Shown here: positions 1 to 12,800 of the stretch, piece by piece | Numbering within the stretch: position 1 is the stretch's first letter | Layout of the letters: each line of letters begins with the position of its first letter | The notes under the pieces: model-generated | The model's input: only the letters and a program-made list of their open reading frames with translations | Databases searched by the model: none | Told to the model about the DNA's origin: nothing | Program-made: the position numbers and the translations under genes | Source of the DNA: Molossus alvarezi | Taxonomy: Eukaryota; Chordata; Mammalia; Chiroptera; Molossidae | NCBI GenBank assembly: GCA_037176705.1 | Contig: CM073899.1 | Location: 5,704,001 to 5,768,000, forward strand | DNA length: 64,000 nucleotides | Direction: 5' to 3'

Positions 1-101
1 CTCCCTCCCTCCCAACCTCCCTCCCTCCCTTTCCCTCTATCTAAAAATCAATAGAAAGATATCCTTGGGTGAGGATTAACAAGCAACAACAACAACAAAA
101 G
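1..101 (+). mobile_element. Ves SINE, 3' tail only (cut by window edge)
   Basis: The CT-rich block (CCTCC repeats), AAAAATCAATAGAAAGATATCC, TTGGGTGAGGATTAACAA and a CAA-rich tail match the 3' end of the Ves SINEs elsewhere in this window. The tRNA-like head lies upstream of base 1. Confidence 0.8.
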
Positions 102-2539
102 TATCGCTTCACCATAAGGACTCTTGGTTACCTAGTGGGAGTTTAAGAACCCAGGGCCGGTCCCACCCCAAGAGCACGGCCTAAGGCTGCATTTGCCAGG
201 CGCACCTGCGGGCACACTTGCCAGCCCAGGAAAGGGGCTGGCCTGACCCAGGTGTGGCAACACAGGAGGACCAGGAGATGTTATTTTCCTGTTCTCCAGA
301 GTCCTATCCTTTCACAGGTTGCTGTGTTCCAGGTGACAGAATAAACTCCAATTTAAAATGCTTGTTTGTATAGCATCTGGGCCTCTTTTGTTTCATTAAT
401 CAACTCTACTTCTGGGCAAGGGAGAAAAACAAACCTTCAGCTCATCCCCCAAAACAAGATGGGTCCCCGATGAAGTTAGCGGCAACGTCACCTCCTGAAT
501 ACCAAGATTTCCTGTGATTTGTAATTGGAAGAGAAGCAGTAAACGAAGGAGAGAGATGACGTCACTGTCTGTCTCCCCTCCCTGCAAACAAGCATGCACA
601 CCAGGCACACCCTGAGCCAAAGGCACGGTGCCTGGCGCTCAGGGACCTGGTGGTGATGAGCAGGGCTTTCTCTTTGCAGAGACACCTCCTCTGGAGCCCT
701 TGGAGCAGAGAGATGGACAGGGTGCAGTGAGAGGTTCTGCGACTGAATTCTGTCACCGCCGCAGGCTCCTCGCTTGCCCAGTGCGCTGTTGATGATTCTC
801 GTCTCACTCGTCTATCCTAATTGGCATGGTAGATGTCACTCTCCCAGCCTCAGGAACCAGCAGAAATACAGAAAACTTAGTCTTACTGTTGTACATTGAA
901 AAGTGTTCCCCCCAAAAAGGCAGAACTGGGAAGACAAGAAATGTAGGCTGCTTGCTTGTTGTCCATCATTTTTCCATGCCTGCCTCCCTGCCTCCTACCT
1001 CAGGGTGACCAGTCGCCGGGTAGAGAGCTAGCTGTGGGATGTCAGGCCCACTCATGCTCTGGATGAGCTCCAGATCCCTGTTCTCTGTCCCAGGGTCTCA
1101 GGAGTTTGCGAAGAGACCGACGAGTCCATCTCATCATTTGATTCTTACCTGGTGGTGCATGGTGGGAGGCCTGAGCAAATACTAGTTCAGTAAATGGTGG
1201 CTGCATCCATTTTCTAAGCCTCCAAGATGACATATACGTTGTAACACCTTTAATAATTTCACATGAGAAAAGAGGAATTTCATTCAAGTCCATTCCAAGA
1301 ATATTTTGGGGGGGGCAAAGGATGCTATTAGAATATTCTCAAATTGTTGCAAAAACATAGCATTGCCTGCCTTTAAGCTTGAGTCCTGACCATAGTTGTA
1401 CCTATTTGCTGTCGCTCTGGGATTGCAGGCGGGGAAGGGCCGGGCCAGATCGCTATGGCAGCCTGGCGTGATGCTCGGGTTTCTCTCCAGCAGCATTTCT
1501 GTGTGTTTACTCTGAGGGAAAATTTGCAGCAGAAGCAGTTCTGCTCACATTTAATTGCAAAGAACTATCTTAATAACAAAAGCTGCTGTCTCGGTTTCAT
1601 CTCTGAGAGGCAGAATGAAGTGATGGACGTCCTGGGTCCAAGCCTCTAGTGTGCGGTTATTCCTATTCTAGTCACTCTAACTCATAAGGACACATTAGAG
1701 CTTGAAATAGAATTGCAAAGTCTATCAAAGGAGAAACAGGCTGCGTTTCATGCACCTCTGACTCTCAGCTGGGGCTGCCTGGTTTCAGAGGGGAGGAAGA
1801 AGTTGGTTCTGAGGGAGATATGGGTCCCAAATCTCCAAAAAGCTCCCTCAGATTTCTGTGGAGTAGAAACCATTTGTGTCTCATTCTGCCCTAAGAATAG
1901 AAGCTCTCGATATTGAAAGCAGCCCTCTTGCAATAATTCAATAATTTAGTGTCAAAAGAGGGACCTTCCTATGCACACCAGGGAAATGTAACTGTTGTTG
2001 GAAATTTTTCCTAGGTGAGATTTTCTGTAATAATCATAGTATTTTATGGTGAAAATACATGGTAATGAGGATGAGACTTTCCTTTCCTCCTCTTCATGGC
2101 ATCCAGAGAAGGAAAGAAGAACAATGTTTCTACAGTAGAAACCAGTAAAATAGAAAATCTTGGTCCTAACAACTCTTGCTCATGTTTCCATCTGGCTGCA
2201 CACAGTGATGAGTAAATATACATGACCCCAACTAACATGGCTCAGGAGAGGGTCCTTGGGGACCCCTGACAGGTGACTCGGTGTCTCTGCAGTGTGATAA
2301 CAGGACATCTTCTTTGGGGCTGTAGGTCCTGACTTTTCCCATCAGTGCATGGTATCATTAGGGCTAACTTGATTGTTTCCCATAGAAAAATAACCTAAAT
2401 TACTTTTAAGATATAAAATAATAACGTAGTGGGATTGTATTGTCAGGATAGCTGATTGGGGCTCAGAGGACTGTTAGGGCCTTGTCTTTCTCAGCCTCTG
2501 GACAGCGATTTCTTGAATGTCAGTTATTCCCAGGTTATA

Positions 2540-2870
2540 TATCAGTGTCCTAGGTCTGCCATCATAACGTCCTGCACACACAGTGATGTAAATAACAACA
2601 CGGATTCTCTCAGTTCCGGAGACGAGAGGGGTCTGACGAGGTGTGGGTAGGACCATGCTCCCCGGGTGGCTCTGGGTGGGACCCTGTGCTCCCCTGCGTG
2701 GCGGTGGCATCAGGCCTCTTTGGCTGCAGCTGGCCACCCTGTGTCTGTCCCACTGTCTCAGGGCCTTCTCTGTGCTGTCTACGAGCCTCTCTCTCTGGGC
2801 ACTGGACTTAGGGCCTACCCCAATGCAGTGAGACTTTGACTTAATTTGGTGACTATTTCTAAACAAGGCC
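2540..2870. repeat. old mammalian interspersed repeat, family not assigned
   Basis: The stretch runs from a GTCCTAGGTCTGCCATCATAAC-like start, through a TTCTCTCAGTTCCGGAG motif, to an AATTTGGTGACTATTTCTAAACAAGG end. It has the layout of a common old mammalian repeat (CTGCTATAAC...CAGTTCTGGAG...CAAATAAGGTCAC). I recognise the pattern but cannot name the family with confidence. Open frames on both strands across it have no domain. Confidence 0.4.
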
Positions 2871-3304
2871 ACCTTCACAATGACACGGGTAGGATGTCAA
2901 CATTTGCTTTAGGTGACAAAACATGACAGTAACAAGGTTGACCGCAGCTCCTTATCTGAGTCCTCCAGTCAGCAGAAGAGAAACAGTCTCTCCTGACAAC
3001 ACAAGCAAGCCTATGGCCGTGTCACTGGTCTGGCTGTGCTCGTGCCTGGGTAGTACCTGTGACACCCGTTCAGGGCTGCAGATCCTGGCCTCGCCCTGGG
3101 GCTCATGGGCCAGGAGAGGCAGAGAGATTGGTTTCTCAGAAGAAAATTAGACATCATTGCCAAAGCTAGTGATAACCAAGCAGTTGATATCCATCAGAAA
3201 CCCTTCAAAATAGGTTCCAGGTAATCCATTAATGTACAGAAGTAAAGTAACATAGTAGAAACCCCGACTCCTGTTTGCCTGCAGGAGTTTTCTCTGTCTC
3301 ACTT

Positions 3305-3735
3305 CCTTTTATTCCCAGTTCGATTGAGATACAATCAACTTGCTTTAAATTGCAGATATTTAACATGAAAGTGGATGAGTTTGTATATATGTATGCACCC
3401 ATGAAACCATCCCTGCAATCAAGATGACATGTAACCACTCCCCAGAAAGGTTCCCCAGGCCCCCACAACCCGGATTGGCGTTGTTACTGTAGATTGGTGT
3501 GCATTTTCCAGAATGTGCAGAAATGGAATCACTTGTTTCCAAGTACCATGGAGATACTTGTTTGTGTCCAGTTTCCTGCTCGGGACGATCACTGGGTATC
3601 CTGTCCCTGCCCACGCTTGGCCCTGCCCACGCCCAGCAGATCCGTGCTGTGGATTCACCGCTTGTTTGTGCTCACTGGTTTGTGGACACTTGCTGTGTCT
3701 TCAGTTTTTGACTATTATAAAGACAGGTCTCAATT
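3305..3735 (-). mobile_element. old L1 3'-end fragment
   Basis: The + strand reads ATTGAGATACAATCAACTTG, ATGAAACCATCCCTGCAATCAAG and CAGAAATGGAATCACTTG, then a TTTTTGACTATTATAAA motif. These occur in this order in antisense copies of old mammalian L1 3' untranslated regions. It is strongly diverged, with no open ORF2 remnant of useful length. Confidence 0.5.
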
Positions 3736-3857
3736 GGGAAATCTTTATTTAAAATTGAAATTTAAGTTATTAATAATGGGTGGATTATGTTTGAGTATAA
3801 TGTTTACTGCAACACTTACAAAAAAATGGTGATAAAATGTTTTTTTTTCTTTTCCAG

Positions 3858-3882
3858 ATACTGAGAAGAGCAGACAAAAATG
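3858..3882 (+). CDS. NECAB1: NECAB1 exon 2 by family comparison (25-bp microexon, start of EF-hand 1)
   Basis: Encodes I-L-R-R-A-D-K-N plus the first base of the next Asp codon. The acceptor is tttccag (ends 3857) and the donor is ATG|gtaaga (starts 3883). Phase 0 in, phase 1 out. It supplies the end of the entering helix of EF-hand 1 and loop positions 1-3 (D-K-N). Position 4 is split by the intron, so the calcium-binding loop is assembled from two exons. The exon is too short to appear in an ORF scan and was found from its splice signals and the protein family. Confidence 0.93.
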
Positions 3883-6800
3883 GTAAGACCAAAAATCTAC
3901 ACTTTCTGTTTATCAATGTCTTACTTTCTAGATAACCTTATAAAGATCATATGGCCCTGGCCTGGGGCTCAGTTGGTTGGAGCATCATCATGTATACCAA
4001 GAGGTGGTGGGTTCAATTCCCAGTCAGGGCACAAGCCTAGGTTATGGATTCAGTCCTGGTCAGGGTGCATACAGGAGGCAACCAATCCATGTTTCTCTCT
4101 CACATTAATGTTTCTCTCTCTTTAAAAAAAATCAATAAAAACATATTCTTGGATAAGGATTAAAAAGAAGATGGAAGAGAGAAAACTCAAGAAATTGACA
4201 CACAAAATGTCCGTCCCTTGTCCCAGTAAGAGTTTTGAGCCAGTTCATGGCTGCAAGCACTCTTGAGAAGTGGACACAGGTCCTTACCTTTGACAGGAAG
4301 ACAGCGTGGGTGCCTCTGGGGGGAGGGGAGCGTTCTGGCTCCGGCTCTTCCCTTTTTGCTTTAAATTAATTTTAGAGAAACAACAGCTTCCATTTGTTGA
4401 GTGTCTACTAAATAAGGTTAAAAATATCTTTTAAGTAATACTTTGCTGAACAGTAAGCCATTAGAAATGTTCCGAAGCAACTCTTTGCCGTTGCTCGTTT
4501 AAACGTTTGGACCTGCGCTGGCCTGAGCAGAAGACTCCAGGAGTCCTCCAGGGGGTAAAAACAGCTCCCAGGACACACCTTCCAGCCTTCAGATAGGACT
4601 GTAAGCCAATGCCTCATTTTTCTTTTTATATTTTTTTAAAATAAGAATTAAGAAAAAAGGGCTTTCAGCTCCCATGGAAGCATCAGAACACTTGCTATTC
4701 AAAGCTTTCTTTTACTGATTTTTTTAGAGAGAGAGGAGAGGGAGAGAGAGATAGAAACATGGATGAGACAGAGACATCAACATCAATCGGCTGCCTCCTG
4801 CGTGTCCCCTGCTGGGGATCGAGCCTGCAGCCCGGGCATGTGCCCTGACCGGGAATTGACCCAGGACCTCTCAGTCCACTGAGCCACACCAGCTGGGCCA
4901 GAGTTTTCTTTGATAGTCTGTGCTTCCTTGCCTGAACTACTTACTTGCCTTAATCATAAATCAGTGACGAGGCCGCCGTGTCCACAGGCTGCACAGGCAG
5001 CCGGTTCTGTGAGGGCCCGCTCAGCTCCCGAGCACCACTCAGTATCCATGTGGCGTTACCTCTGTTCCACGTCACCGTGCTGGGATCGAAAGAGTGGGCT
5101 TCTGCTTTTATTTCTTTCATTTTTCTAAGTAGACGAAAGGTCTCCTCCTTTCTTTCTTTGACCTGTACCTAGACTTGATCTTTGTCCGACTCCCGACCGG
5201 GCCATGTATTTCTCGCTGAAGGAAGGAGGAGCACAGTGCAGACACCTTGCTCAGTCTAGTCGTGGGTTATATGAGACTCAGGTTTAAAATAGGCATTGGA
5301 GACATGACAGGAACATGCTCATCCAAAAACAGGAACACGCAATCAGGTCACTGATGAGCCTGATGGGATCACTCCACAGTTGCCATGGGTCTGAATGGCT
5401 GAGCGGGGCTGGTCCAGGGAATCACTGGGGAGGGACCATTTCTGTGCTTCATCCAATCAGCATCTTTACCACCTGAGGCGATGTCCGCCCGGTTGGCAAG
5501 AAGTAACTGGAAGATTGGTTTTGATACAACTATTAAGTTAAAATGCAAAAAGGAATCTAAAAACTCTTTGGAACCTTTCTATTTATATTTTGAAAATAAG
5601 GATTTAAAAAAATGTTACAGCTTTTACATCCCTGTCTGAAATGAGGAATTCAGTGATTAGGCCTGCTTTATTCTTTGTTGTAATACCTCTCAAGCATTAG
5701 TGCATGGAGGAATCAAACCAGTTGTTTAAAATCTTGATTCCTTGTTTGCCCACCCTCCGTGCCCTCTGTGATTTTCTGACTCTCTGGTAGAGCCCAGGAC
5801 CTGCATTTTAACAGAACTTCAGGTGGTATTTGTCTTTCTCTGACTTGTTTTAGAGTATAGTACCCTTTAGGTTCATCCATGTTATCACAAATGGTAAGAT
5901 TTTATTCTTTTTCATGACCAAGTAATATTCCATTATATATATGCACCACTTTTTCTTCATCCTTTTGTCCCTCAATGGACATCTGGGTTACTTCCATATC
6001 TTGGCTGTTATAAATAATGCTTCAGTAAGCATAGGGGTGCATGTATCTTTTTAAATTAGTGTTTTGGGTTTCTTCAGATAAATACCCAGAAGTGGGATTG
6101 CTGGGCACAGTTATGAAACATCTACTTATTCTGCAGGTTTCCAGGTCCTATGTGTGAGGGCAAGACATAAATAACTGACTCTGTCTTGGACTTTTGTTTG
6201 GTCATGTGGCTATCTTTTGTGTATAGCTGCTTAAATTGCTTATTAAATGTTAAGTATTTGTCATATGACACATGAGTTAAAAAAATACCCACAGTTATGG
6301 ACACGTTTCATCAAAGTGTAGACATCTTCAGTCTATGTAACAGCAGACAATTGTTTTTCTTTTTAATGTCTTGAATTTTTTCCTTTTTGAATATATGTAT
6401 GCAAAGCTAACCTGCACAAGCATTTGAGCAAAGTTTTAAAAATTAAAAGCTAAAACAATGTGCAACGTTCAAAGGACTTTCTGTTTGTTCTTACTGTTTC
6501 AGATGATGGGAAACTGTCCTTTGATGAATTCAAAGCGTATTTTGCAGATGGCGTTCTGAGTGGAGAAGAACTGCGTGAGCTCTTCCACACCATCGACACG
6601 CATCACACCAAGTAAGGGTTCTCGCCGGGTATGTGGACGCGGGAGAGCGAGCCGGCAGCAGCAGGCTGGCCGCCCGCCTCTGATGCCCACCCGTCATTCT
6701 GAGGCTGCCCCTCTGGAATGATTGAAATGCTCTGAAAAAATTCAAATACAGTAATCCTCTGCCGGGCACACTCCTAAGGTAGTTTTAGAGTGTGCAGAAT

Positions 6801-9800
6801 ATAAAACAAACACACAGGTTATATATAACTATAATTCTATCATTAAGAGGAAAGTTGAATTTCACCTTGCTTCTTAGATTTCCTCTCATTTAAAATTGGC
6901 CAGTGAAGAGGGAGTCCCAGCAAATACGTGGCCTGTTCAGGTGTGCTGAGCACCAGTCGCTGCTGCCTGAGGGACTCGGGAAATGCAGACTTGTCTCTGC
7001 ATTAGCGCAGTGCACAGCGATCTAGCTGTCATTCACTCTGCGTGTGCAAACCTCTCTTCATTAGCATAGCACTTATAAAGGTTCTATTTACACCTTCCTA
7101 TCCTGAATATAAAACACTGAGGAGCATAAGATATCTACATACACTGATTTGGGGAAATAACCGAGTCGCATCATCGGTGACAGCCGCACTCACAGACTCT
7201 AAGGTGGAAACTCACCCTCTCGGCCCAGGGCCGAACGCCGTCTGGGCTTCAACAGCCACCATCTCGCTTCAGGCCACGCGAGGACTTGGCCGTGGCAGGG
7301 GGTCTGCACCCAAGAAAGTGCCCTTGGGCTACATCTCTGCAGACAGTTTCCTGGCAAGAAACTAAAAAGAAAAATGAAAGGATTAAATTCATCTTATTTA
7401 AGCAGATGAATACTTTAAGAACAACTGATTTGTAAGTTTCTTGACTTCAGTTGGGGTTTCAATTCCCTGAGAAGTGGCTCAAGGTTGCTATTAGCAGAAA
7501 ACTGCAGCAGAAGCTCTACTTGGTCAGTAAGTCCACACACACCACGTCCCTCGCAAGTGTCGGTGGGACAACACGGGTGACCTGTAGTTTACGGGGCAGC
7601 CAGCCCATGGCCTGGTCTTCCAAAGTAATGGCGGAAATGCTGGGATTGAGGTACACACAGGCCCTTTGGGGTGACAGGAATGAATGGGATTTTAGCTTGG
7701 TGTGGTAGGGTTAGGTAGCCAGGAGACTGGAAAGTGGGTTAAGCGAAGAAGCCCTGGGGGAATATTCTTTTTTTCTATTTTTTTTTTTTTTATCCTCACC
7801 CGAGGATATTTTTCCATTTTTTGTACAGATAGAGTGGGAGGGAGAGAGAGGAAGGGAGAGAGAGTGAGAAACATCGACGTGAAGGAACACATCGAGTGGC
7901 TGCCACCCGCACGACCAACCAGGGCCGGGGACAAACTGCAACCGAAGTACGTGCCCTTAGCGGGAACCGAACCCGGGTCTCTCCAGACCGTAGGCCGACG
8001 CTCTAACCGCTGAGCCAAACTGGACAGGGCTGGGGGAATATTCTTATCAGCAGAGAAAGTATATGGAAAGATCTGGATGCACAGGTCAGTGGGAGCGACA
8101 GGTATTTTCTTATCACCAAAATGTCAACTGGAAGGCTGAGAGTACTTGGGGACAGGCCTGAGAGAAGGTGCCAAACAGGAAAGAATTTGCATCGTGAAGT
8201 TTCAAAATGCTTCAGCGTAACCTGTAGTCCCAGGAAAGCCCTTAAGGACTGAACCAGGGGACTTGCAGTCCAGGTGGCAGCACAGGGAACTGCGGTCTCA
8301 CCTCCTCCCACAACCACATCAGAATCACAACTGAACCTCAGAAGAACCGTCACTCAGAACAGCCTGACAGTGAGCTGAATGGAAGTCCTGCAACTAGGAG
8401 ATTAAAGAAGCCGCACAGAGACTGGTAGGAGGGCAGAGGCGGACAGGCTGGTCCCACACCCACGTGTGGCAGATAAAAATCAAGAGGGCTGCCCAGCCAG
8501 TGTGGCTCACTGGTTGAGTGTCGACCCTGCACCAAGAGGTCATGGGTTCAATTCCCAGTCAGGGCACATGCCCAGGTTGTGAGCCTGATCCCCAGTGGGG
8601 GGCACACAGGTGGCCAATCAATGGTCTCTCTTATCGATGTTTCTATCTCTCTCTTCCTCTTCCTCCTTCTGTCTCTAAAACTTAATAAAGGTAAACATTT
8701 TTTTAAAAAAATTAGGAGGGCCACCTCATCTGAGAAGGTCCTCCCTGAGGAGTGCGGGGTCCTCGTCTCACACCAGGTGCCCAGCTCAGGGATCCAGTGC
8801 CAGGAAGAGAATCCCCATAACTCTGGCTGTAAAAAGAAAGCATCAGGAACTGAGGCTGAGGGAAGCTGAGGCTTCTAGAGCCCCAGGCAGTTTCTCTTAA
8901 AGGATGGACTTATTGGACTCGCTCGTTCTGGGCTCTAGCTTAGGGGAGGCAGCTTGAAAGGCACCAGAGACATACAGGGAAGAAATGAGTTGTTTGGTAT
9001 CAGGGCAAGAGCTAGAGAGGTAGCTTTCTCCTGGACAGATGTGCTGGCAGAGGCCGTTGTTCCTTCGGTGAGCCCTTCCCCCACAGGGCAGGCAGACGGC
9101 CACCAAATCCAGGACTCCAGCAACCTGGCTCACATTGTTTACCCTGCCCTGCTGATTCCCTGAGGCCCCGCCCACCCAACTTTCGTGTCTACCCAAGCTG
9201 TTTCCAGTGGCTTTACCATAGGATTGGCCTATCTTGGTTCCTGCTTCAGAGTTTCCTAAATTCTCTCAAACAAGCAGCATCTGGTCTCATCGAGCCCCAT
9301 ACCTCTCACTAAGTGGCCCCAGGCCTGGCACTAGAAGCAGCCAGGCTTGGTTCACAACTTGGCATTTCCTGGGTACCTCTAAGCCCAGCACAAGAAGCAG
9401 CCAGCCTTGGTTCACAACTTGGTTTTGCCTGGGTACCTCCAAGCCCAGCACAAGAAACAGCCATCTGCAGATCACTTTGTAGCTTGTGCCTGGTGGCCCT
9501 GGGTAGAACACAGGCAGTGGCTGACCTTGCCCCAGAGCCAGCACACCCAGTGGACAGCTTCAGACCACATAGAAGCACCACCACCCAACCACGTCCACAA
9601 GTGACACACTCAGTGAGTGGACTCAGTGGGTACCAGAGCCCTGCTGAAGCAAGTCTTGCTCTGTGTGGTGACCTCTACACAGCTGATCCTCAAGGTAGTC
9701 AGAGGTCGGTGGTCAGTGGGCACAGACAGTCCTTGCAGCTGATCAGCCTGAGTGAATCCCTCCCATTGACATGCCAACAGCAATCAAGACTCAATTACAA

Positions 9801-12800
9801 CAGAAAGGTGTAGAGTCTACATGAGGGGTGAACCTCGAGGGGCCAGCTGGGGTAATCAGGGAGACTGTGCCACTGGACCCCACAGGACACCTACTACAAT
9901 AGGCCACCCTACCAAACCTAGAAGACATAACAACTCTACTTAATACATAGAAACAAACACAGGATGGCAGCCAAAATGAGAAGACAAAGAAACATGTCCC
10001 AAATGAAAGAATGAAACAAAACTCTAGGAAAAGAACTAAATGAAATGGAGATAAGCAATCTAACAGATGCAGAGTTCAAAACACTGGTTATAAGAATGCA
10101 CGATGAACTTAGTAAGAACTTCAAGGAACTTTGTGAGAACATCAAGGAACTTAGTAAGGACCTCAAGAGCATAAAAAAGAACCAGTCTAAAATGAAGGAT
10201 GCACTAACTAAAATAAAGAATAATTTACAGGGAATCAATAGTAGAGTAGGTGAAGCCAAGAAGCAAACCATTGATTTGGAATATAAGGAAGCAAAAAATA
10301 CCCAATCAGAACATCAAAAAGAAAAAATAATAAAAATAAACGAGGATAATGTAAGGAGCCTCTAGGACAACTTGAAGTGTACCAACTTTCACATCAAGGA
10401 GAAGAGAGAGAGCAAGAAATTGGAAACCTATTTGAAAAAATAATGACAGAAAACTTCCCTAACTTGGTGAAAGAAACAGACAGACAAGTCCAGGAAGTAC
10501 AGAGAATCCCAAACAAGATGAACCCAAAGAAGCCCACACCAAGACACATCATCATTAAAATGCAAAAGGTTAAAGACCAAGAGAGAATTTTAAAAGCAGC
10601 AAGAGAAAAGCAGTTAGTTACCTACAAGGGAGCTTCTACAAGACTATCAGCTGATTTCTGAAAAGAAACTTTGCAGGCCAGAAGGGAGTGGCAAGACATA
10701 TTCAAAGTGATAAAAAGAAAGAACCTACAACCAAGATTACTCTATCCTGCAAAGCTATCATTTAGAATCGATGGACATATAAAGAGTTTCCCAGACAACA
10801 AAAAGCTAAAGGAGTTCATCACCACTAAACCAGTATTATATGAAATGTTGAAAGGTCTTCTGGAAGATGAAGAACAAAAATGTGAACAATAAAATGGTAA
10901 TAAATACCTATCTATCAACAATTGAATCTACAAACAAAATGAACAAGCAGAACATAAACAGACTCATAGACACAGAAAAATTATGTTAGTTGCCAGATGG
11001 GAGGGGGCTTGGGGGATAGGCAAAAAGGTAAAGAGATTAAGAAGTACGAATTAGTTGTTAGAGTGATGAACCTCAAAGGGAAGGGAGGAGTTGGGGAGGA
11101 AAGAGGTAAACCAAATGATTTATATGCATATAGCGTAACCAATGGGCACGGACAATAGTGTAGTAAAGGAAGGAGGCAGGCAGAGAGGGGAGGAGCAGGT
11201 TAATAGGGGAAAAAGACGGGACATCTGTAATATATTCAACAATAAAGATAAGTTAAAAAAATAAATAGAAGAACTTAACCAGGGGGCAGCATCTTTGTAG
11301 GTCACTGGGCTCAGCTGAAGGACAGGCTTACAGGAAAGGTGGAGGCAGCTGACAGGTTAACTGAATCCTTTCGTTACTGGGGGAATGATGTTTGTGGGGG
11401 ACAAAGGAAGGCCAACTGCTCAATCCTGAGACATGGTACTCGAGGGAGACAGAGCAGGTCTTTCCTTTTGGGAAGCTGAGAGGCTAATACTCCTTCATGT
11501 GAGCAGGTTATGTCTTCCTCACTGTGGTTATTATTAAAGTTTCAGCAGTATCTAGGTTTGGAGCAATATCAAAGGTCATGGTTGCATTAGGTGTCTTCTT
11601 TCTGGGTCACATGGGCCTACCCTGTCTTTTACTTAAAAGAAAGTCAATACCTTAGTCATTTTAATTAGCCTCATTGCATGTTTTCCAGCTTCATTAAAGG
11701 TTTTTAGACACGTTTTTCCCTCAAATTTTGTAAAAGTGACCATTTATAAAAAAAAATACTTAATTCGAAAGAAAAAATAGCAAAACCTTTACCTGAATCT
11801 TTGGTAGCTTAAACATTGAATCCACCACAGCAACCAGACGGCAGGAGGAGGAGGAACATTAAGTCACGAGGAAGCTTCTGTGCCCTCACTGGTCAGAATG
11901 CCAGCTCGTGGGCACTTTCCAGTCCCTTAGAGGAAAACACGAAGAAAGTAGCGCAAGTCCTTGTGGTGTGAGACACAGCCCCTGCAGGGCGAAGATCCCC
12001 TAGGGACCAAAAATGACTGTCTCTGCGCACTGCCCCCTGCAGTCCCAGGCTGTCAGGAGGGCCGCATGGGGGCCGGCCGGGGGCCCGATGGGCCTGAGCA
12101 CAGACACCTCCCAGGGGCCTGCACAGGAGCCGACTGGGGAGAGACGACTGATGTCTTCAGATCAAGCGCTCCTGCGTCCAGGCTATGTTACTTTTTGAGT
12201 CTGGGACTTGGACACACTGTTGTTAAATCCCTGAAGTACACCAAAGTGACAGAAATGTCACCGCTTATCGATGGAGCACAGTCCCTCTTGCGTGAGCTCT
12301 GAAAGTTCCAAAGGCTTTTTCTTAAAATAAACTGAAAATGTTATCTAAACTTCCATGTACTGTTTTAGTTCTATTCCTCAGTACTATGTAGAATATGAAT
12401 ATTTTATGCAAGTCTTTCTAGTATTTGAAGACAGCCCTCAAGCACCAGTGATGAAGTAAAGTCCCATTTCATTAAAGGGTAATGACAGCAAAGGTCTGTT
12501 ACCAGTGGCAGAATTTTGTTTCTTCGGAAACAGAACACGTTCCCCATCCTTGGCTTGCGGCTGGCGGTTAAACTCTGAAGCGCGATGAGTTGGTCGGTGA
12601 AGCCGCTTTCCTTCTGGGTCAGCTGTCAGGTGGCTGGAGTGACACATTTCGTGGGCAGAGGAAGAGGAAGGGAAGGCAGGAGGGCAGCGGGGACCTGGGG
12701 CCTGCCGCAGCCTGCCCTGCATGTGGTTCCGGTCCCCTGGAATTCCAGCGGTGGCCAAGGCGTCTCCCCGTGCACATGGCCATCTTCACGGGTTTGAAGA

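Larger units (their letters stand above)
1..3857 (+). other. NECAB1: NECAB1 intron 1, 3' part
   Basis: Intronic sequence upstream of the first exon in the window; the upstream exon is not present. It holds the tail of a Ves SINE (1-101), an old interspersed repeat of unassigned family (about 2540-2870) and an old L1 3' end on the minus strand (about 3305-3735). It ends with a T-rich tract and ttttccag acceptor at 3851-3857. I see no coding exon in 102-2540; open frames there are short and carry no recognisable domain. Confidence 0.8.
3883..6502 (+). other. NECAB1: NECAB1 intron 2 (2620 bp)
   Basis: GT-AG intron. It contains a + strand Ves SINE starting 72 bp after the exon (about 3954-4165), a minus strand Ves SINE (4709-4900) and a minus strand L1 3' fragment (about 5830-6115). 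I see nothing recognisable in 4170-4705 or 4901-5825. The acceptor is tactgtttcag. Confidence 0.85.
8255..11275 (+). mobile_element. HAL1 (half-LINE) retrotransposon, nearly full length
   Basis: The 5' untranslated part (CCTCCTCCCACAACCACATC, then GAGACTGGTAGGAGGGCAGA and CCCACACCCACGTGTGGC) matches the HAL1 type. It is followed by a 60-bp tandem region, an ORF1 remnant (about 9966-10891) and directly a 3' UTR with GACTCATAGACACAG, TGCCAGATGGGAGGGGG and GATTAAGAAGTACGAATT. It ends near CAATAAAGATAAGTTAAAA. No ORF2 lies between ORF1 and the 3' UTR, which defines HAL1. A Ves SINE (8491-8712) interrupts its 5' region. No clear target duplication was found. Confidence 0.8.

Noticed and set aside
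9313..9813. 166-codon open frame
   Set aside because: It lies over the 60-bp tandem repeat of the HAL1 5' region, whose unit length is a multiple of 3. It has no domain and no splice context.
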